Counted from the first letter of the stretch, positions 24,501 through 34,582 are shown. The stretch is DNA of 64,000 nt from Gamarada debralockiae (GCA_002803225.1 NXFV01000403.1:50057-114056), one strand, 5' to 3'. Program-made: numbers and translations. The notes: generated by a model from the letters alone, not told the origin.

Positions 24501-25371
24501 AGAAATGGTCGGCCGGGTCCCCGAATTCTCACTGGCGAAGACAGCGGCAGATTCGCTGGATGAACTGGGGACTTGGGAGAGAGGGAGTGAGGAGCACAAT
24601 CAGCTCGGCAGATTAAGTTTGCAGCTAAGGACGTATTCGATTTGTTTTGAGAACGTTTTCTTCGCTTATCGGGCCCGACCAGAGAAGCCGGTTCTCTCTG
24701 GTATCAATATCACCATTCAGCCAGGACAGCACGTGGCCATTGTAGGAGCTTCAGGGAGCGGGAAAAGCACCGTTCTTGGTCTTCTATCTGGTTTCTTCAC
24801 TCCCTCTTCCGGCGTCGTCAAACTTGGTGGGATTGATGTTAATTCACTTAACTCTAACTCATACCACCCTTTAATATCCCTCGTTCCACAAGATCCAGTC
24901 CTCTTTCCCGGCACAGTACGGTTCAATATTCTCCTTGGCGCTTCGAACGTGGCAAGCATTAGCCATCAAGATCTAGAAGAAGCTTGCCGACAAGCAAACA
25001 TCCTTGATTTCATTCAGTCGCTACCGCAAGGCTTTGACACTTTATGCCACAACACTTGGTTATCAGTAGGTCAAAAACAACGTATCGTGATCGCCAGGGC
25101 GCTCATTCGAAATCCTAAAATCCTACTTCTAGACGAGCCTACTGCATCATTAGACGCGCATTCGGTTAATCATGTGCTTGCAGCGTTGGAATCCGCTTCG
25201 AAGGGGCGTACAACCATTACTGTTGCTCATAATGTATCAAGCCTCCTACGAGTAGACATAGTCTATGTTCTTGATGGGGGACGAGTAGTAGAGAGTGGTA
25301 GCCCGTCCGAGCTATTACGAGCTAGAGGTACATTTGCTAGAATGATGGCTAGCTGTACTCTAGAGTCATAG
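21541..25371 (+). CDS. Full-size ABCB (MDR-type) ABC transporter
   Basis: ATP-driven exporter of lipophilic compounds or lipids, expected in the plasma or another membrane, laid out TMD-NBD-TMD-NBD. Exons 21541-21744 and 21805-25371 (60-bp intron) give 1256 aa. NBD1: Walker A GASGSGKST (about residue 413), Q-loop SQEPTLF, signature LSGGQKQR, Walker B VLILDEPTSALD, H-loop VAHRLH. NBD2: Walker A GASGSGKST (about 1050), Q-loop PQDPVLF, signature LSVGQKQR, Walker B ILLLDEPTASLD, H-loop VAHNVS. The second signature has Val for the usual Gly; otherwise all catalytic residues are present. The central position in the group and the two acyltransferases nearby suggest it exports the group's product, but general drug efflux is equally compatible. 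Confidence 0.93.
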
Positions 25372-25403
25372 AATAAGAGGCTAAATATATTTATTTGAAT
25401 AAA

Positions 25404-25670
25404 ACTGTCATGAGGTGACATTGGGAGTCACGTGCTAGGGCACGGCCATTGGGGCCATTGTTACATGTGAAGCATGACGTACAATATGATGTCGCAACAC
25501 GATCACCTGCCTGACATTAGCATATAAGCAACCAGTTCTCTGACCTTGGGGAAAATAGCAGAGATCAGTCTATTCATAAAAATGAGATACACTGTTACCC
25601 TCCGATTGTATTCTGATTACCCACGGCAGTCTTACGTGACTCAACCTATCATCATCACCCTCTGACAAAA
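25404..25670. repeat. Copy A of a ~265-bp dispersed repeat (inverted partner at 48.6 kb)
   Basis: Aligned by eye, it matches the reverse complement of 48566-48830 over nearly its whole length at roughly 80 percent. Shared blocks include CATGAGGTGAC, TTGGGAGTCAC, CCATTGTTACAT, GAAGCATGACGT, TCACCTGCCT, GTTCTCTGACCTTGGG, TTACGTGACTCAACCTAT and ACCCTCTGAC. The ends GTCATGAGGTGA and GTCAGAGGGTGA are weakly inverted to each other, as in a small DNA element. Noncoding. Confidence 0.75.
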
Positions 25671-26089
25671 ACAGTCCATCAAATTTAACTAAATAAAATA
25701 TTATATACTATGAAAATGAAAGGAAAATTTTAATCAATTTATAATTTCTTTCAATTTGTTAAATTATATTTGAGAAAAATGTAATACTTAATAAAGTTAT
25801 ATATTATATTAAAAATTAAACATAATGAATATATAAAACACCAACGTAAATATAAATTAAAAATTTACATATGAAAAAATTTCAAAACTATTGTTAATTC
25901 ACTCTATTAAATTACTTGACCGAAGGCACACAAGTCACTAAAAGGTATTTTTATTAGACAAAAGTCATATTTGTTGGATAATATTCTTCTTAGTGAGGGA
26001 CATGGACTAGATAGTTTTACACCAGCCTTGGACTGTGATTCTGCTGCAATCAAGACTCTTCCGCAATTCGGTTTTTGGCCCGGGTCCGC
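25671..26089. other. Very AT-rich spacer
   Basis: Nearly pure A/T from 25680 to 25920, then the 3' flank of the acyltransferase-3 gene. No gene seen. Confidence 0.5.
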
Positions 26090-27514
26090 TCAATACTTGC
26101 TGGCTGCGGTCGACGTAACCCTCGTCTCCAACCACCTTGAGAATCTCGCGCAAGGAATATCAACTACTCTCCGGAAGATGCCCGCTACCCAAAACACAGC
26201 AGGCAAAACAATTGCTGCCGAGACAAAGAAGCTGAGAGCCTTCTGCGCGGGGGTGTCTCTTCCTGTGTATTTCCAAGAAGAACTCATAACCAATAAGCCA
26301 AGAGAGTGCAGGACTGGACCATGGACAACATAGATAGAAAGAGAAATATCGCCCAAGTACTGCAGGAGTGAACTGGTGAATATTGATCGGATATCGGGTG
26401 CGTTGTTTATTGAGTAGATGATGATCATGCCAGCAATTGATTGCCACCACTTGTCCTTGTCCTTTTCAAACTGGTATGGCACCAGTTTGGAGATAGTCCG
26501 ATATCCAAGAGCTTGGTCGCCGCTGTACTTTGGGTACGAAGCTAGGTAAAGTCCTGCGATGAAGACCAAAATTTTTCTAAGTCGTAGAATCCATGTAACC
26601 TCTCTCCTTTTGCTATCGATGAACTTCGTATTCTTGGCATCGAATTTCCCGGACTGCAAATCGATTTCAGCGAGGACCATTCCACAGATGCTTGTTGCTA
26701 TTTCCCACTTCCGATAAAAAGCGAAGGTCCATATCAGCCCAGAGAGTACCAAGAGACGGAAGGACATCTTAGTCCTGGCTAAGCCCAGGATTATCAGAAA
26801 GAGAATAAAGGAGCTGCGGAACTCCACAGAAAGCGTCCAGAGGTTGGGATTGTAGGGATTGTAAAATCTATCCCATGTACAAGGATTCATCATTGTGCAG
26901 CTCCAAGAAAACCAATGCCTAAATTGCTCATCAAAAGTATTAAGGCGTTGTGCAGGCAGCTCAAATTTCGAAAGCCGGAATCCAACATTCTCTGCACTTT
27001 TGTCTGAGATATACTGGAAGAAGCCTGAATAAAGAAGCAGCATGGTAATAAATGTTGAAATGAGAGCTGGCAAGAACAGGCGGAGGCCACGTCGAAAAAC
27101 GGAAGAAGATAAGTTGTGGAAGACTTGATCCCAACGCTCCTGCCGTATCAGCATGAGCGGTTTGAGAGATAAAACGTAGCCGGAAATGATGTAGAATATC
27201 AACACCATTGTAGGGCCAGCATATACGAGACGCAGAAATGGAAGCTGATGGAACCACAAATTGTCTCCTGCGCCGTATCCATAATATACCATTGGGGAAT
27301 ATGCTGACAGAGCATGGAAGATGAATACAATGCAAGAAGCAATACCGCGGAGTCCGTCGAGAGCAGGTAACGAATTTGTTCGGTTTTGTGTCTTCGATAC
27401 CTTTAGTTTACTCGTCCGGCTTGGGAAATAGATAGGGATGAGCGAGAGCGCGATGGATCTTAGTGGGTCTAGGTTTAACCCCCAGATGCCGTGTGAACTA
27501 GTTTTCGCAGACAT
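26090..27514 (-). CDS. Acyltransferase-3 family membrane protein (OafA/YrhL-like)
   Basis: Integral membrane enzyme of the family that moves acetyl or other acyl groups onto sugars, lipids or secondary metabolites. Single exon, 474 aa from the ATG at 27514; a reading frame starting nine codons earlier begins with TTG. The family's first helix is clear: LPALDGLRGIASCIVFIFHAL, with the conserved Arg and the catalytic-type His. Further helices follow, including VYAGPTMVLIFYIISGYVLS, the lumenal stretch NPNLWTLSVEF, IAGMIIIYSIN and YLGDISLSIYVVHGP. About ten membrane segments in total. The gene lies tail-to-tail with the ABC transporter. The acceptor is unknown; the neighbouring sugar-phosphate genes make a sugar acceptor plausible. 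Confidence 0.9.
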   Translation of the reverse strand: MSAKTSSHGIWGLNLDPLRSIALSLIPIYFPSRTSKLKVSKTQNRTNSLPALDGLRGIASCIVFIFHALSAYSPMVYYGYGAGDNLWFHQLPFLRLVYAGPTMVLIFYIISGYVLSLKPLMLIRQERWDQVFHNLSSSVFRRGLRLFLPALISTFITMLLLYSGFFQYISDKSAENVGFRLSKFELPAQRLNTFDEQFRHWFSWSCTMMNPCTWDRFYNPYNPNLWTLSVEFRSSFILFLIILGLARTKMSFRLLVLSGLIWTFAFYRKWEIATSICGMVLAEIDLQSGKFDAKNTKFIDSKRREVTWILRLRKILVFIAGLYLASYPKYSGDQALGYRTISKLVPYQFEKDKDKWWQSIAGMIIIYSINNAPDIRSIFTSSLLQYLGDISLSIYVVHGPVLHSLGLLVMSSSWKYTGRDTPAQKALSFFVSAAIVLPAVFWVAGIFRRVVDIPCARFSRWLETRVTSTAASKY

Positions 27515-28414
27515 TGCTGATGTGTGGTGTGAAAAAGACAACTTTGGTAGTTTTGTGTTCCCAACTTCCCTCCAACAAGTATCACAAATTTAAAACAAGT
27601 TCATCGCAATACAAAAAAAGTAGCAATAGTATGAAAAGATATTATTGAACTCGATGCACTTCTCCCACATCAGCACAAATCTGCTGCTACTAATTATAGC
27701 CAAAAGAAGCGAAGGATTCTTTATCCGTGAAGCGACTTGGGTCCCATGTCACGAGGCGTTTTTCGTACATGTGCGATACCGCGCAGGGGCTTGACCATGA
27801 AAATCCTAGAGGCCCAAATTAACCCTGCTAGCCTTCAACCATCGACGGGCGCTTACTTTCGTACAACGCGCAACAATCTAACCTTTCCTGTCCGAGCTTC
27901 AACAAGCTATTTAAACCTATTACAGTAAAGTACAGCTAAATCCTCAGTCTCTATTGGTTGGCCCCCTTCGCACTCTGTACGAAAGTAATTGTTGGGTCAC
28001 TCGGTCACATCGTCTCGTTTTCCGATTCGATCAAAAAGGCGAACGTGTAGCGAGTCATCTTTTAGCAGCTTTATGGCAGGTCAGCCTTGCAATGTCAGAT
28101 TTGTATGAGTGATCCACTGTAGCAACACCGGACCAACATATGATCTACACGTAGAAGTTCGCTCCGAGCTGTCCAACCTCATTACGTTGGCGAATGGAAT
28201 GCAAACAGAATAATTATCCCTTTATCGTGGTACAAGATAACCAATCGGGATATCCGGGGAATTCTCATATGTTTTCCAACATTCAATCATAGCTCGTGGC
28301 ACGGTGAAAATATATCTAAGACCAAAGTTTGCAAAGAAATATGTACTATTCCATAAAGCTACAAGAAACAGGAACAACAACAGAGAGGACACCGAAGTTA
28401 AAAGTCTTCTAAAT
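27515..28414. other. Divergent intergenic region
   Basis: Lies between the minus-strand acyltransferase-3 gene and the plus-strand isomerase, so it should hold both promoters. A minus-strand frame at 28222-28431 with a hydrophobic stretch is not convincing. No repeats seen. Confidence 0.45.
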
Positions 28415-30060
28415 ATGTCAGAATCATCCAATCAATTAATACGGCTGCACTGTCGTGAGTGATGCTGGTAAATATATCTTAATTCAACCAAATACTAATA
28501 GTGAGGCAATGCAGAGACACAGCACAACATATGGGGTACGTCTTCAGACGACAGACCTCTGATCTGGGATTAGAACAAAATTCTTAGCCAGGATTTCATA
28601 GGAAAATGCGGAAATGAGTCTCTCGTGCGCAAATTTGCACTGTCAGGATCACAAACGAACTCGTCGTCACTTCCAGACGATCAGCCATATGCAGAGGTAC
28701 GTCGCATTCCAGCAAAAGATCCCTCAGCAGGTTGAACATCAAGCCTCTTCAGTGACTCAAAATATCTCATACCATTATAGCTTTGGATGGGAACTCATCC
28801 AACACTCCCTTCGCAAGACTTTGTGACGAATCGTCCTCTGCTCGAAATTATAAAAGCAAACCCTCATTTACTATCAGAAAGAATATCTCGCAGGTTTGGA
28901 ACTGAACTTCCATTCCTCTTCAAGGTGCTTTCCATAAACAAAGCCCTCAGCATCCAGGCGCATCCTGATAAAGTACTTGCTGGAAGATTACATGCTGAAG
29001 ACAGTGAGACTTATCCAGGTGAGAGGATACATTAACAACCAGTAAGCTCTAGATAACAATAAGCTCTGCGCACAGACGAAAATCATAAACCAGAAATGGT
29101 CATTGCACTCACTCGATTCGAAACACTCTGTGGATTTCGTCCTGTTGAGGAACTATCAGATCTCCTATCTTGGATTGGCCCATTCCAACAGCTTGTCGGC
29201 GATGAAGCCAGTCAAGCCGTACATTTGGCAGCGAAAATGGCAAAAGGCGGCAACAAAGACGCAGAAGTAGCAATCAGGAATGCTTTTATTACCTTGTTGA
29301 CTGCAGACAGCGGAAGAGTAGCGGCCTGCGCCAGGCAATTGGTGGTCTTCGCAAAATCATTTAAAGGAACAGGTACTCAAAATACTAGCGAAATGTCTTC
29401 GGATCTTGCAGAATCTATTATCCGGCTCTACGAAGAGCACCCAGACGACATTGGGCTGTTCATTATGTTCTTCATGAATCATGTGAAACTAGATCCTGGA
29501 GATGCCTTGTTCATTGAGTCTGGGGAATTGCATGCATATCTTAGAGGAGGTAGGAAACCACAGCGCTTCTCAAACTCTCTAGTTGCTTGTTGACGTCAAA
29601 TATAGATGTTCTAGAATGCATGGCATCTTCCAACAACATCATCCGGGCCGGCTTCACTCACAAAATCAAAGATATAAAACACCTTATACCTTTGCTTACT
29701 TTCTCCGACTATCTTCCCAGAAGGATCGCTCCCGTGTTCGACAAGGAGGTCAGAATTTCTGATCTTGGGTCACCGTTGGTTTCGACCAGTGTTTTATATA
29801 ACCCTCCTGTAGAGGAGTACAGTGTTGGAAGAATAACCCTGGATCATAAAGGGGCACAAGCGACTTTCGGCCCAACCCGGGGCCCGAGTATTGTTATTTG
29901 CGAGCACGGAAAGGGAACAATTAACGTTGATGGGAAACTTGAGAATATAGACATTGGTTTTGTTTTTTTTGTTGCTGATGGGGGGTTTGTTAAACTGGAA
30001 AGCACCAGCGACGATTCGTTTGTCTCCTACAGAGCGTTTTGCGGAGCCAGTAGAGTATGA
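28415..30060 (+). CDS. Type I mannose-6-phosphate isomerase family protein
   Basis: Zinc enzyme that interconverts mannose 6-phosphate and fructose 6-phosphate, feeding GDP-mannose. Six exons: 28415-28454, 28506-28535, 28602-28696, 28781-29018, 29076-29549 and 29606-30060. All phases agree, giving 443 aa, normal for the family. Zinc ligands are present at the expected places: Gln114 and His116 (IQAHPDK), Glu141 (ENHKPEM) and His287 (GELHAYLRG). The active-site Arg in [10 protein letters not shown] is kept. The N-terminus ([19 protein letters not shown]) is atypical in place of the usual QNYxWG block, and the second exon is only 30 nt, so the first two exons are less certain. A housekeeping copy is expected elsewhere in the genome. 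This one sits beside HldE and may supply or convert a sugar phosphate for the group. Confidence 0.85.
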
Positions 30061-30406
30061 GATGAGAAAATGACTCGTTGAAAAGTCCATTTTACTTACT
30101 AGTCTCTGTCTTCAATTGAAAGAGGGCCGTCGATGTAGATTTGATACATTGAATGAGAATCTTCAGTAGTTGCTGGATATTATCCATAAATGACAACACA
30201 ATCATCAACTTCGGGACGGAACTCAACTAGAAATACCATAGAGTGAGATGCTCTGCGAAATCCTCTCGTATACTTTGACGAACGGCATCTCAGGTACATC
30301 TGTCTCAGATTGCTAAGAATCGTCCTGTTCATCTATAGTCCTTATCCATAGACAAATCCTCGTTCAAAATGGATTCGGCAAATATCTCACGCCATTTTCT
30401 GCCTTT
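30061..30406. other. Convergent 3' spacer
   Basis: 346 bp between the stop codons of the isomerase (plus) and HldE (minus). It should contain both 3' ends. No repeat or coding sequence seen. Confidence 0.5.
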
Positions 30407-31921
30407 CTATGAATTGCTTAAGATCTTCGTCGTTGAGACCCCCTCAAGCAGAGGCAGTCGCGTGACATTCCCACCCCAACTTTCCACAAGATCACGACCC
30501 ACAACCTGGTGATCAGCATAATCAGCCCCTTTGACCAACACATCAGGTCGAATTGCAGTGATCAATCTCGTTGGTGTCTGGTCTTCGAAGAGGACGACAA
30601 AGTCAACGCATACAAGTCCAGAGAGCATGCGGAGTCTCTGAGATTGAGGAATAACAGGACGCTTGTGGCCTTTCAGTTGAGCAATGGATTCGTCCGTGTT
30701 AACTCCCACGACCAAGGTACCCCCAAGAGTTTTGGCTCCTTCAAGAAGATCGACGTGACCCGCGTGGAGCAAATCGAAGCATCCATTTGTGAATATCACT
30801 CTGGAACCTGAATTTCTTATAGGCTCCAAATGTTGCAGCAGTGCATCAAGATCCATGATCTTTTGTTTGGTACCTCGAAAAGCAGATGTATTGCTAATTG
30901 GTCTAGGAGATAGCTGTTGTAGAAGCTCTCCACGCGAGACAGTAGCTGTGCCATTCTTTCGGACCACCAGGCCAGCTGCAACATTGCCTATTTTTGCTGA
31001 ATCCAAGAGACTCGCACCGTTACAGTATGCAAGGGCAAATCCAGCCATAAACGTGTCGCCAGCACCATTGACGTCGCACGCCTTTCCCTCAAGTTGATGA
31101 GCAGGGATGGTTATCACGAATCCTTCTCGACCATAAATGCTGACTCCAGCTTCACCGCGTGTCAACAAGAGAGCTAGAGCTTTGGTATGATGCAATAGAG
31201 TCATTGCAGCAGCGTCGATTTCTTCATCGCCGTCAACTCGCATCGAGGTTAGGGTTTGCAATTCTTGCAAGTTTGGCTTTAGGACAGAGGCGTCTGCGTA
31301 TCTCATGTGATCAGAACCTTTGGGATCAACAATCACGGGTATATTGGCTAGGCGTGCTTCATTTATGATCGCCTGAAGCAGAGAAGGCGTTAAACAACCC
31401 TTGTTGTAGTCTGAGCAGATTACTCCTCGGACATCTGGAATTTGGGTGCGGACAGCTGCCATTATGGCTTCTTCGACATCTTTCGGAATGGCTTCTGTGG
31501 ATTCTCGGTCGATTCGTAGGAGGTAATGGTCCATTTGTGCAACAGCGCGCAACTTATGTGTTGTAGGTCTGTTTGGAATAGTTTGGACATCTCGAGTCAA
31601 GATACCTTGCTCGGCGAGAAGGCCAGTAAGAGAAGCTCCTGCGCTGTCATCCCCAATTACGCCAATCAAATGTACCCGAATGTCCGGTCCCAAGCTGGCC
31701 AGGTTCTGAGCAAGATTTGCAGCCCCTCCGGGATTTTGCACGGTGACGTTCGTCTTTAGTACTGGGATGGGACGGTCGAAAGCCACACGGGAGACATCAC
31801 CCTTCATGTACTCATCGAGACCTAAATCACCAACGACAAGTATAGATAAACGCTCTGGAAGACAGTCCAAGATATCTTGTGGCTCTGAAGAATTTCCTGC
31901 GGAATAGCTAGTCTCTGCCAT
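30407..31921 (-). CDS. hldE: Bifunctional heptose-7-phosphate kinase / heptose-1-phosphate adenylyltransferase (HldE type)
   Basis: In bacteria HldE phosphorylates D-glycero-D-manno-heptose 7-phosphate at C1 and later joins the resulting heptose 1-phosphate to AMP, on the way to ADP-heptose for lipopolysaccharide. Single exon, 504 aa from the ATG at 31921, close to the bacterial length. Residues about 25-340 form a ribokinase/PfkB fold: VVGDLGLDEYMKGDVSRVAFD, NPGGAANLAQNLASLG, DPKGSDHMRYADASVLKPN and VNGAGDTF with catalytic Asp289. Residues about 375-500 form the nucleotidyltransferase: FTNGCFDLLHAGH (HxGH at 386-389), VGVNTDESIAQLKG, VLVKGADY and GVSTTKIL. Both halves look active. It is intronless among intron-containing neighbours, and such genes are essentially bacterial, so horizontal transfer is likely. 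Base composition is not visibly foreign, which suggests an old transfer. Confidence 0.93.
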   Translation of the reverse strand: MAETSYSAGNSSEPQDILDCLPERLSILVVGDLGLDEYMKGDVSRVAFDRPIPVLKTNVTVQNPGGAANLAQNLASLGPDIRVHLIGVIGDDSAGASLTGLLAEQGILTRDVQTIPNRPTTHKLRAVAQMDHYLLRIDRESTEAIPKDVEEAIMAAVRTQIPDVRGVICSDYNKGCLTPSLLQAIINEARLANIPVIVDPKGSDHMRYADASVLKPNLQELQTLTSMRVDGDEEIDAAAMTLLHHTKALALLLTRGEAGVSIYGREGFVITIPAHQLEGKACDVNGAGDTFMAGFALAYCNGASLLDSAKIGNVAAGLVVRKNGTATVSRGELLQQLSPRPISNTSAFRGTKQKIMDLDALLQHLEPIRNSGSRVIFTNGCFDLLHAGHVDLLEGAKTLGGTLVVGVNTDESIAQLKGHKRPVIPQSQRLRMLSGLVCVDFVVLFEDQTPTRLITAIRPDVLVKGADYADHQVVGRDLVESWGGNVTRLPLLEGVSTTKILSNS

Positions 31922-33042
31922 TATCGGATGGATAGGATGGATATTCAGAAAAGTGTTGACACCGATACAGTTTACTCGCTCTGTTAATGATCTCTTCGCT
32001 TTCGAGTGTTGGACGGACCCACTTAATGTAAGTGCAAGGCATCGCGCCCCTTGTAGAATTGTCACATGATTATGCTTACTCAAACACAAATTCGTTATGT
32101 GAATTTACGTAATCTGCGGCCGTGTACTACAACTCGGTCTATTTCGGCTTAAAGTATAGGATACGGCACACTAGATTTAGCCAGTTAGGTTGATAGTATT
32201 ACAGGTGACAGCGACAATCCTGCCGCCTGCGTTGGAAATCCTGTGGGAGCAAATTCACTGGGATCGGATATGACATTTGCTGTTTTCTTATAGCAGCGTG
32301 TATATATTTCGTCAAAACAGTTACGATCTCATCCCATGATGGGAGGGAATGAATGTCGGGCAGTAGATCTGTATGTAAACCAAAGGCCGCCCTGGTAAAT
32401 GGAGAATGCTATATCAGCGCCGCTTAGCTCTCCTATTCATAGGTTTTTTTAAGTAGAGTGCGCTCCGTCTCTGGGAATTCTCCCTCTTGCGATCTCGTGT
32501 ACGAGACATAGTGGTTAGGGGAAACAAATAGATTCGGGAAGAAGGCGCCCAATATGTTCAAAAGCTATGTCAACAGACTTGGTGGCAAACGGATGTGGCT
32601 AACGGTTGCCGGCAGATTTGTGGCCGACAAGAATACGCTCCATTCGCTGCGCTCTTAATCCTAACACCCAGAACTCCAGATAAATGTCCACGTGATTAGC
32701 CTAGAATAATCCTGGTTTCCTGCGATCATATTCGTCGTGCGAGCAAGATCCTGCGACTATAAGGGTCGTGCGAATCACCTGAAATTAATCCTTGTAAAGC
32801 CTTTTTTGCGCGCTAGAAATGGCTTCTTAGTGGATAGCCATGATTAGCTTCGTAATTAAGTGACAGAAATGCCTCCCATAGTCTGTAGCCGACAGAGCTA
32901 CCGACAGATTTCCAACCAAATAGCCTGATTCCCTGCAACATATCGTCCTTTCTGCTGTTGAAGACGGACATACCATTGGAACAGTCTCGAAGTCGTTCAA
33001 GGAGTGGCGTCTTCCCTGATTGCTCTTCATCCTATTTATCTC
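31922..33042. other. Upstream region of HldE
   Basis: The HldE reading frame stays open for 56 more codons upstream to 32089, but that part has no homology-like features and is taken as 5' UTR. 32090-33042 contains no gene I can support. Confidence 0.45.
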
Positions 33043-33300
33043 AGGCAGTCGAACGCACACGACCATAGCAGGCATTGCACACAGGTTAGTCGTATTGGTT
33101 CTGCGCGAAGGCTACCAGCTTTGATATTTTCTTATTACCACAACGATCGCAGTTAAACGCAGCGCATTTGATCAGTCGATAAAGGCGCAAAAGGCCGCGT
33201 TTGGGGAATACCTTCTCTGCCTCAAATTGTCGCGGCATTCGGCCTTGGCTGTCGTCGCACTCCTTATTGGTACTTTCATACATTCCTTCTTCTGGAGCTG
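33043..33300 (-). pseudogene. Fragment of a small cysteine-rich (zinc-binding-like) protein
   Basis: On the minus strand the frame reads IKCAAFNCDRCGNKKISKLV...QYD-stop-PVCNACYGRV. The pairs CDRCG and CNACYG, about 25 residues apart, look like a four-cysteine zinc site. A TAA at 33086-33088 separates the two halves, and another stop follows soon after. I do not recognise the family by name. It looks like a decayed copy of a small fungal gene. Confidence 0.4.
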
Positions 33301-34125
33301 GATCGACGCTGACTTCCTTAATCTCAATGCTTGTAATGTCCGTCTATAGTTGCCCAATACGTGTTGAGTCTCAGCCCCTTTCGATCGAAGCAGTTTAGAT
33401 TTGCTTCCTTAGCATATTTGTGTAGATATTGAGAGGATTCAATTAACCAATTGTAGATCTGCAAGCTGAGTCGTCTGCCATTCTCCACCTCCAACACAAC
33501 GACCAATGCAACGATCACTCAATCGATCAACATTTACAAGTTCTGGAAACCACCGAATCTGCTGGTCCCATATTCCTCTCTCTTGCAGTTACCCTCCCGA
33601 GTCTCGTCCTTGACATGTTTGTCTCAGATGGTATGGCGTCTCGGCCAGTGACAACAGCTTCATTCGGCTCATTACTACTTCGACTGGAAGTAAACAATTG
33701 GAGAAGGCTGCTGCTGGCGCTTGCTTGTGCGGTGCCGAGAATGCATCAACGCAACTGAGGTATTGAAACTCCGGTTTTGGGAGCTTGTAGATGGGGAGCG
33801 AAAATACGGCGTTCGACGGGCTGGATTCAGAACTGAGGAGGAAACAGTACCTTTGACTTCAGGTGCATTGTATGGGGCTGCGGACTGAGCGGAATTTAAC
33901 TCCTTCCTTTATATTAGGATAAACCGCCTCAGATACATAATACCCCACAGTCTCTCAAAACTCGTGGTGCTGTTCGAGAACAACCTTGAGCGGCTTCACT
34001 CATCCTATCCACTTCCAGATAAAATTCCCGAAGGTTGAAACAGTTCAGACGTCGTTCCCTCCCACATAATTCCCCACCATCGTACTCGCCTCCAACGAAC
34101 ACAACAATCTCGATTGCAAGACAGT
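33301..34125. other. Intergenic
   Basis: Short reading frames only, none convincing. No repeats or RNA genes seen. Confidence 0.35.
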
Positions 34126-34403
34126 TTATTCGATCAAGTGGATTTTGTAGTCGTGGTCGACGAACTCGACGCCGGGATCCGATCGGATCGCCTTCAACAC
34201 ATTTTCGCCGACCTTTGCCACGCCGTACACGACTTTGTCTGGGAAGAGAGAATCGGAAACGTATATGATATATGGCGTGAGGTCTTTATCGATAGCTTGG
34301 AAATGCTGCTGCAATGCATGCCCTGGAAATAGACAGACGGCGTAGCTTCCTGGAATTTCATGTTCGGGAGGTCCGTGAGATCTCAGCTGTTGGTTGGAAC
34401 TGC
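34126..34403 (-). CDS. C-terminal part of a small peptidase-inhibitor-I9-like protein
   Basis: Minus-strand exon starting after a GATTAG acceptor at 34404-34405 and ending at the stop at 34126, about 92 codons. It contains EIPGSYAVCLFPGHALQQHF, then YIIYVSDSLFPDKVVYG, then VLKAIRSDPGVEFVDHDYKI. The order IPGxYxV..., then a central strand, then LxAIRxDPGVExVxxDY is the pattern of subtilisin propeptide / I9 inhibitor domains. The 5' exon should be to the right, but a MITE begins 42 bp away at 34446, so the gene may be disrupted. Recognition rests on pattern only. Confidence 0.4.
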
Positions 34404-34445
34404 CTAATCAGGTATAGCCTGTATTTCCCCCTCTTTTGTGATATA

Positions 34446-34580
34446 CAGTAAAACCTGCCTATAACGAATCCGGATATAACGAACGCTAACAAATCCCTCG
34501 ATATAACGTACGAGACGAAAAGCTTTACAAGGATAATTTGTATACAGATTTTTCGTGTTCGTTATAACCAGGTTTTACTG
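34446..34580. mobile_element. Pogo/Fot1-like MITE, 135 bp, with TA duplication
   Basis: The ends are CAGTAAAACCTG...CAGGTTTTACTG, inverted repeats of about 25 bp with few mismatches (the left inner part TATAACGAA matches TTCGTTATA on the right). The element is flanked on both sides by TA (34444-34445 and 34581-34582), the target duplication of Tc1/mariner/pogo transposons. No coding capacity. It must be mobilised by a transposase from elsewhere. Confidence 0.85.
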
Positions 34581-34582
34581 TA

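Noticed and set aside
28222..28431. 69-codon minus-strand frame with a hydrophobic stretch
   Set aside because: It starts with TTG, overlaps the first exon of the isomerase antisense and has no supporting features.
31922..32089. 56-codon N-terminal extension of HldE
   Set aside because: The extension lacks HldE-like sequence and the ATG at 31921 gives a protein of normal length. A targeting peptide cannot be fully excluded.
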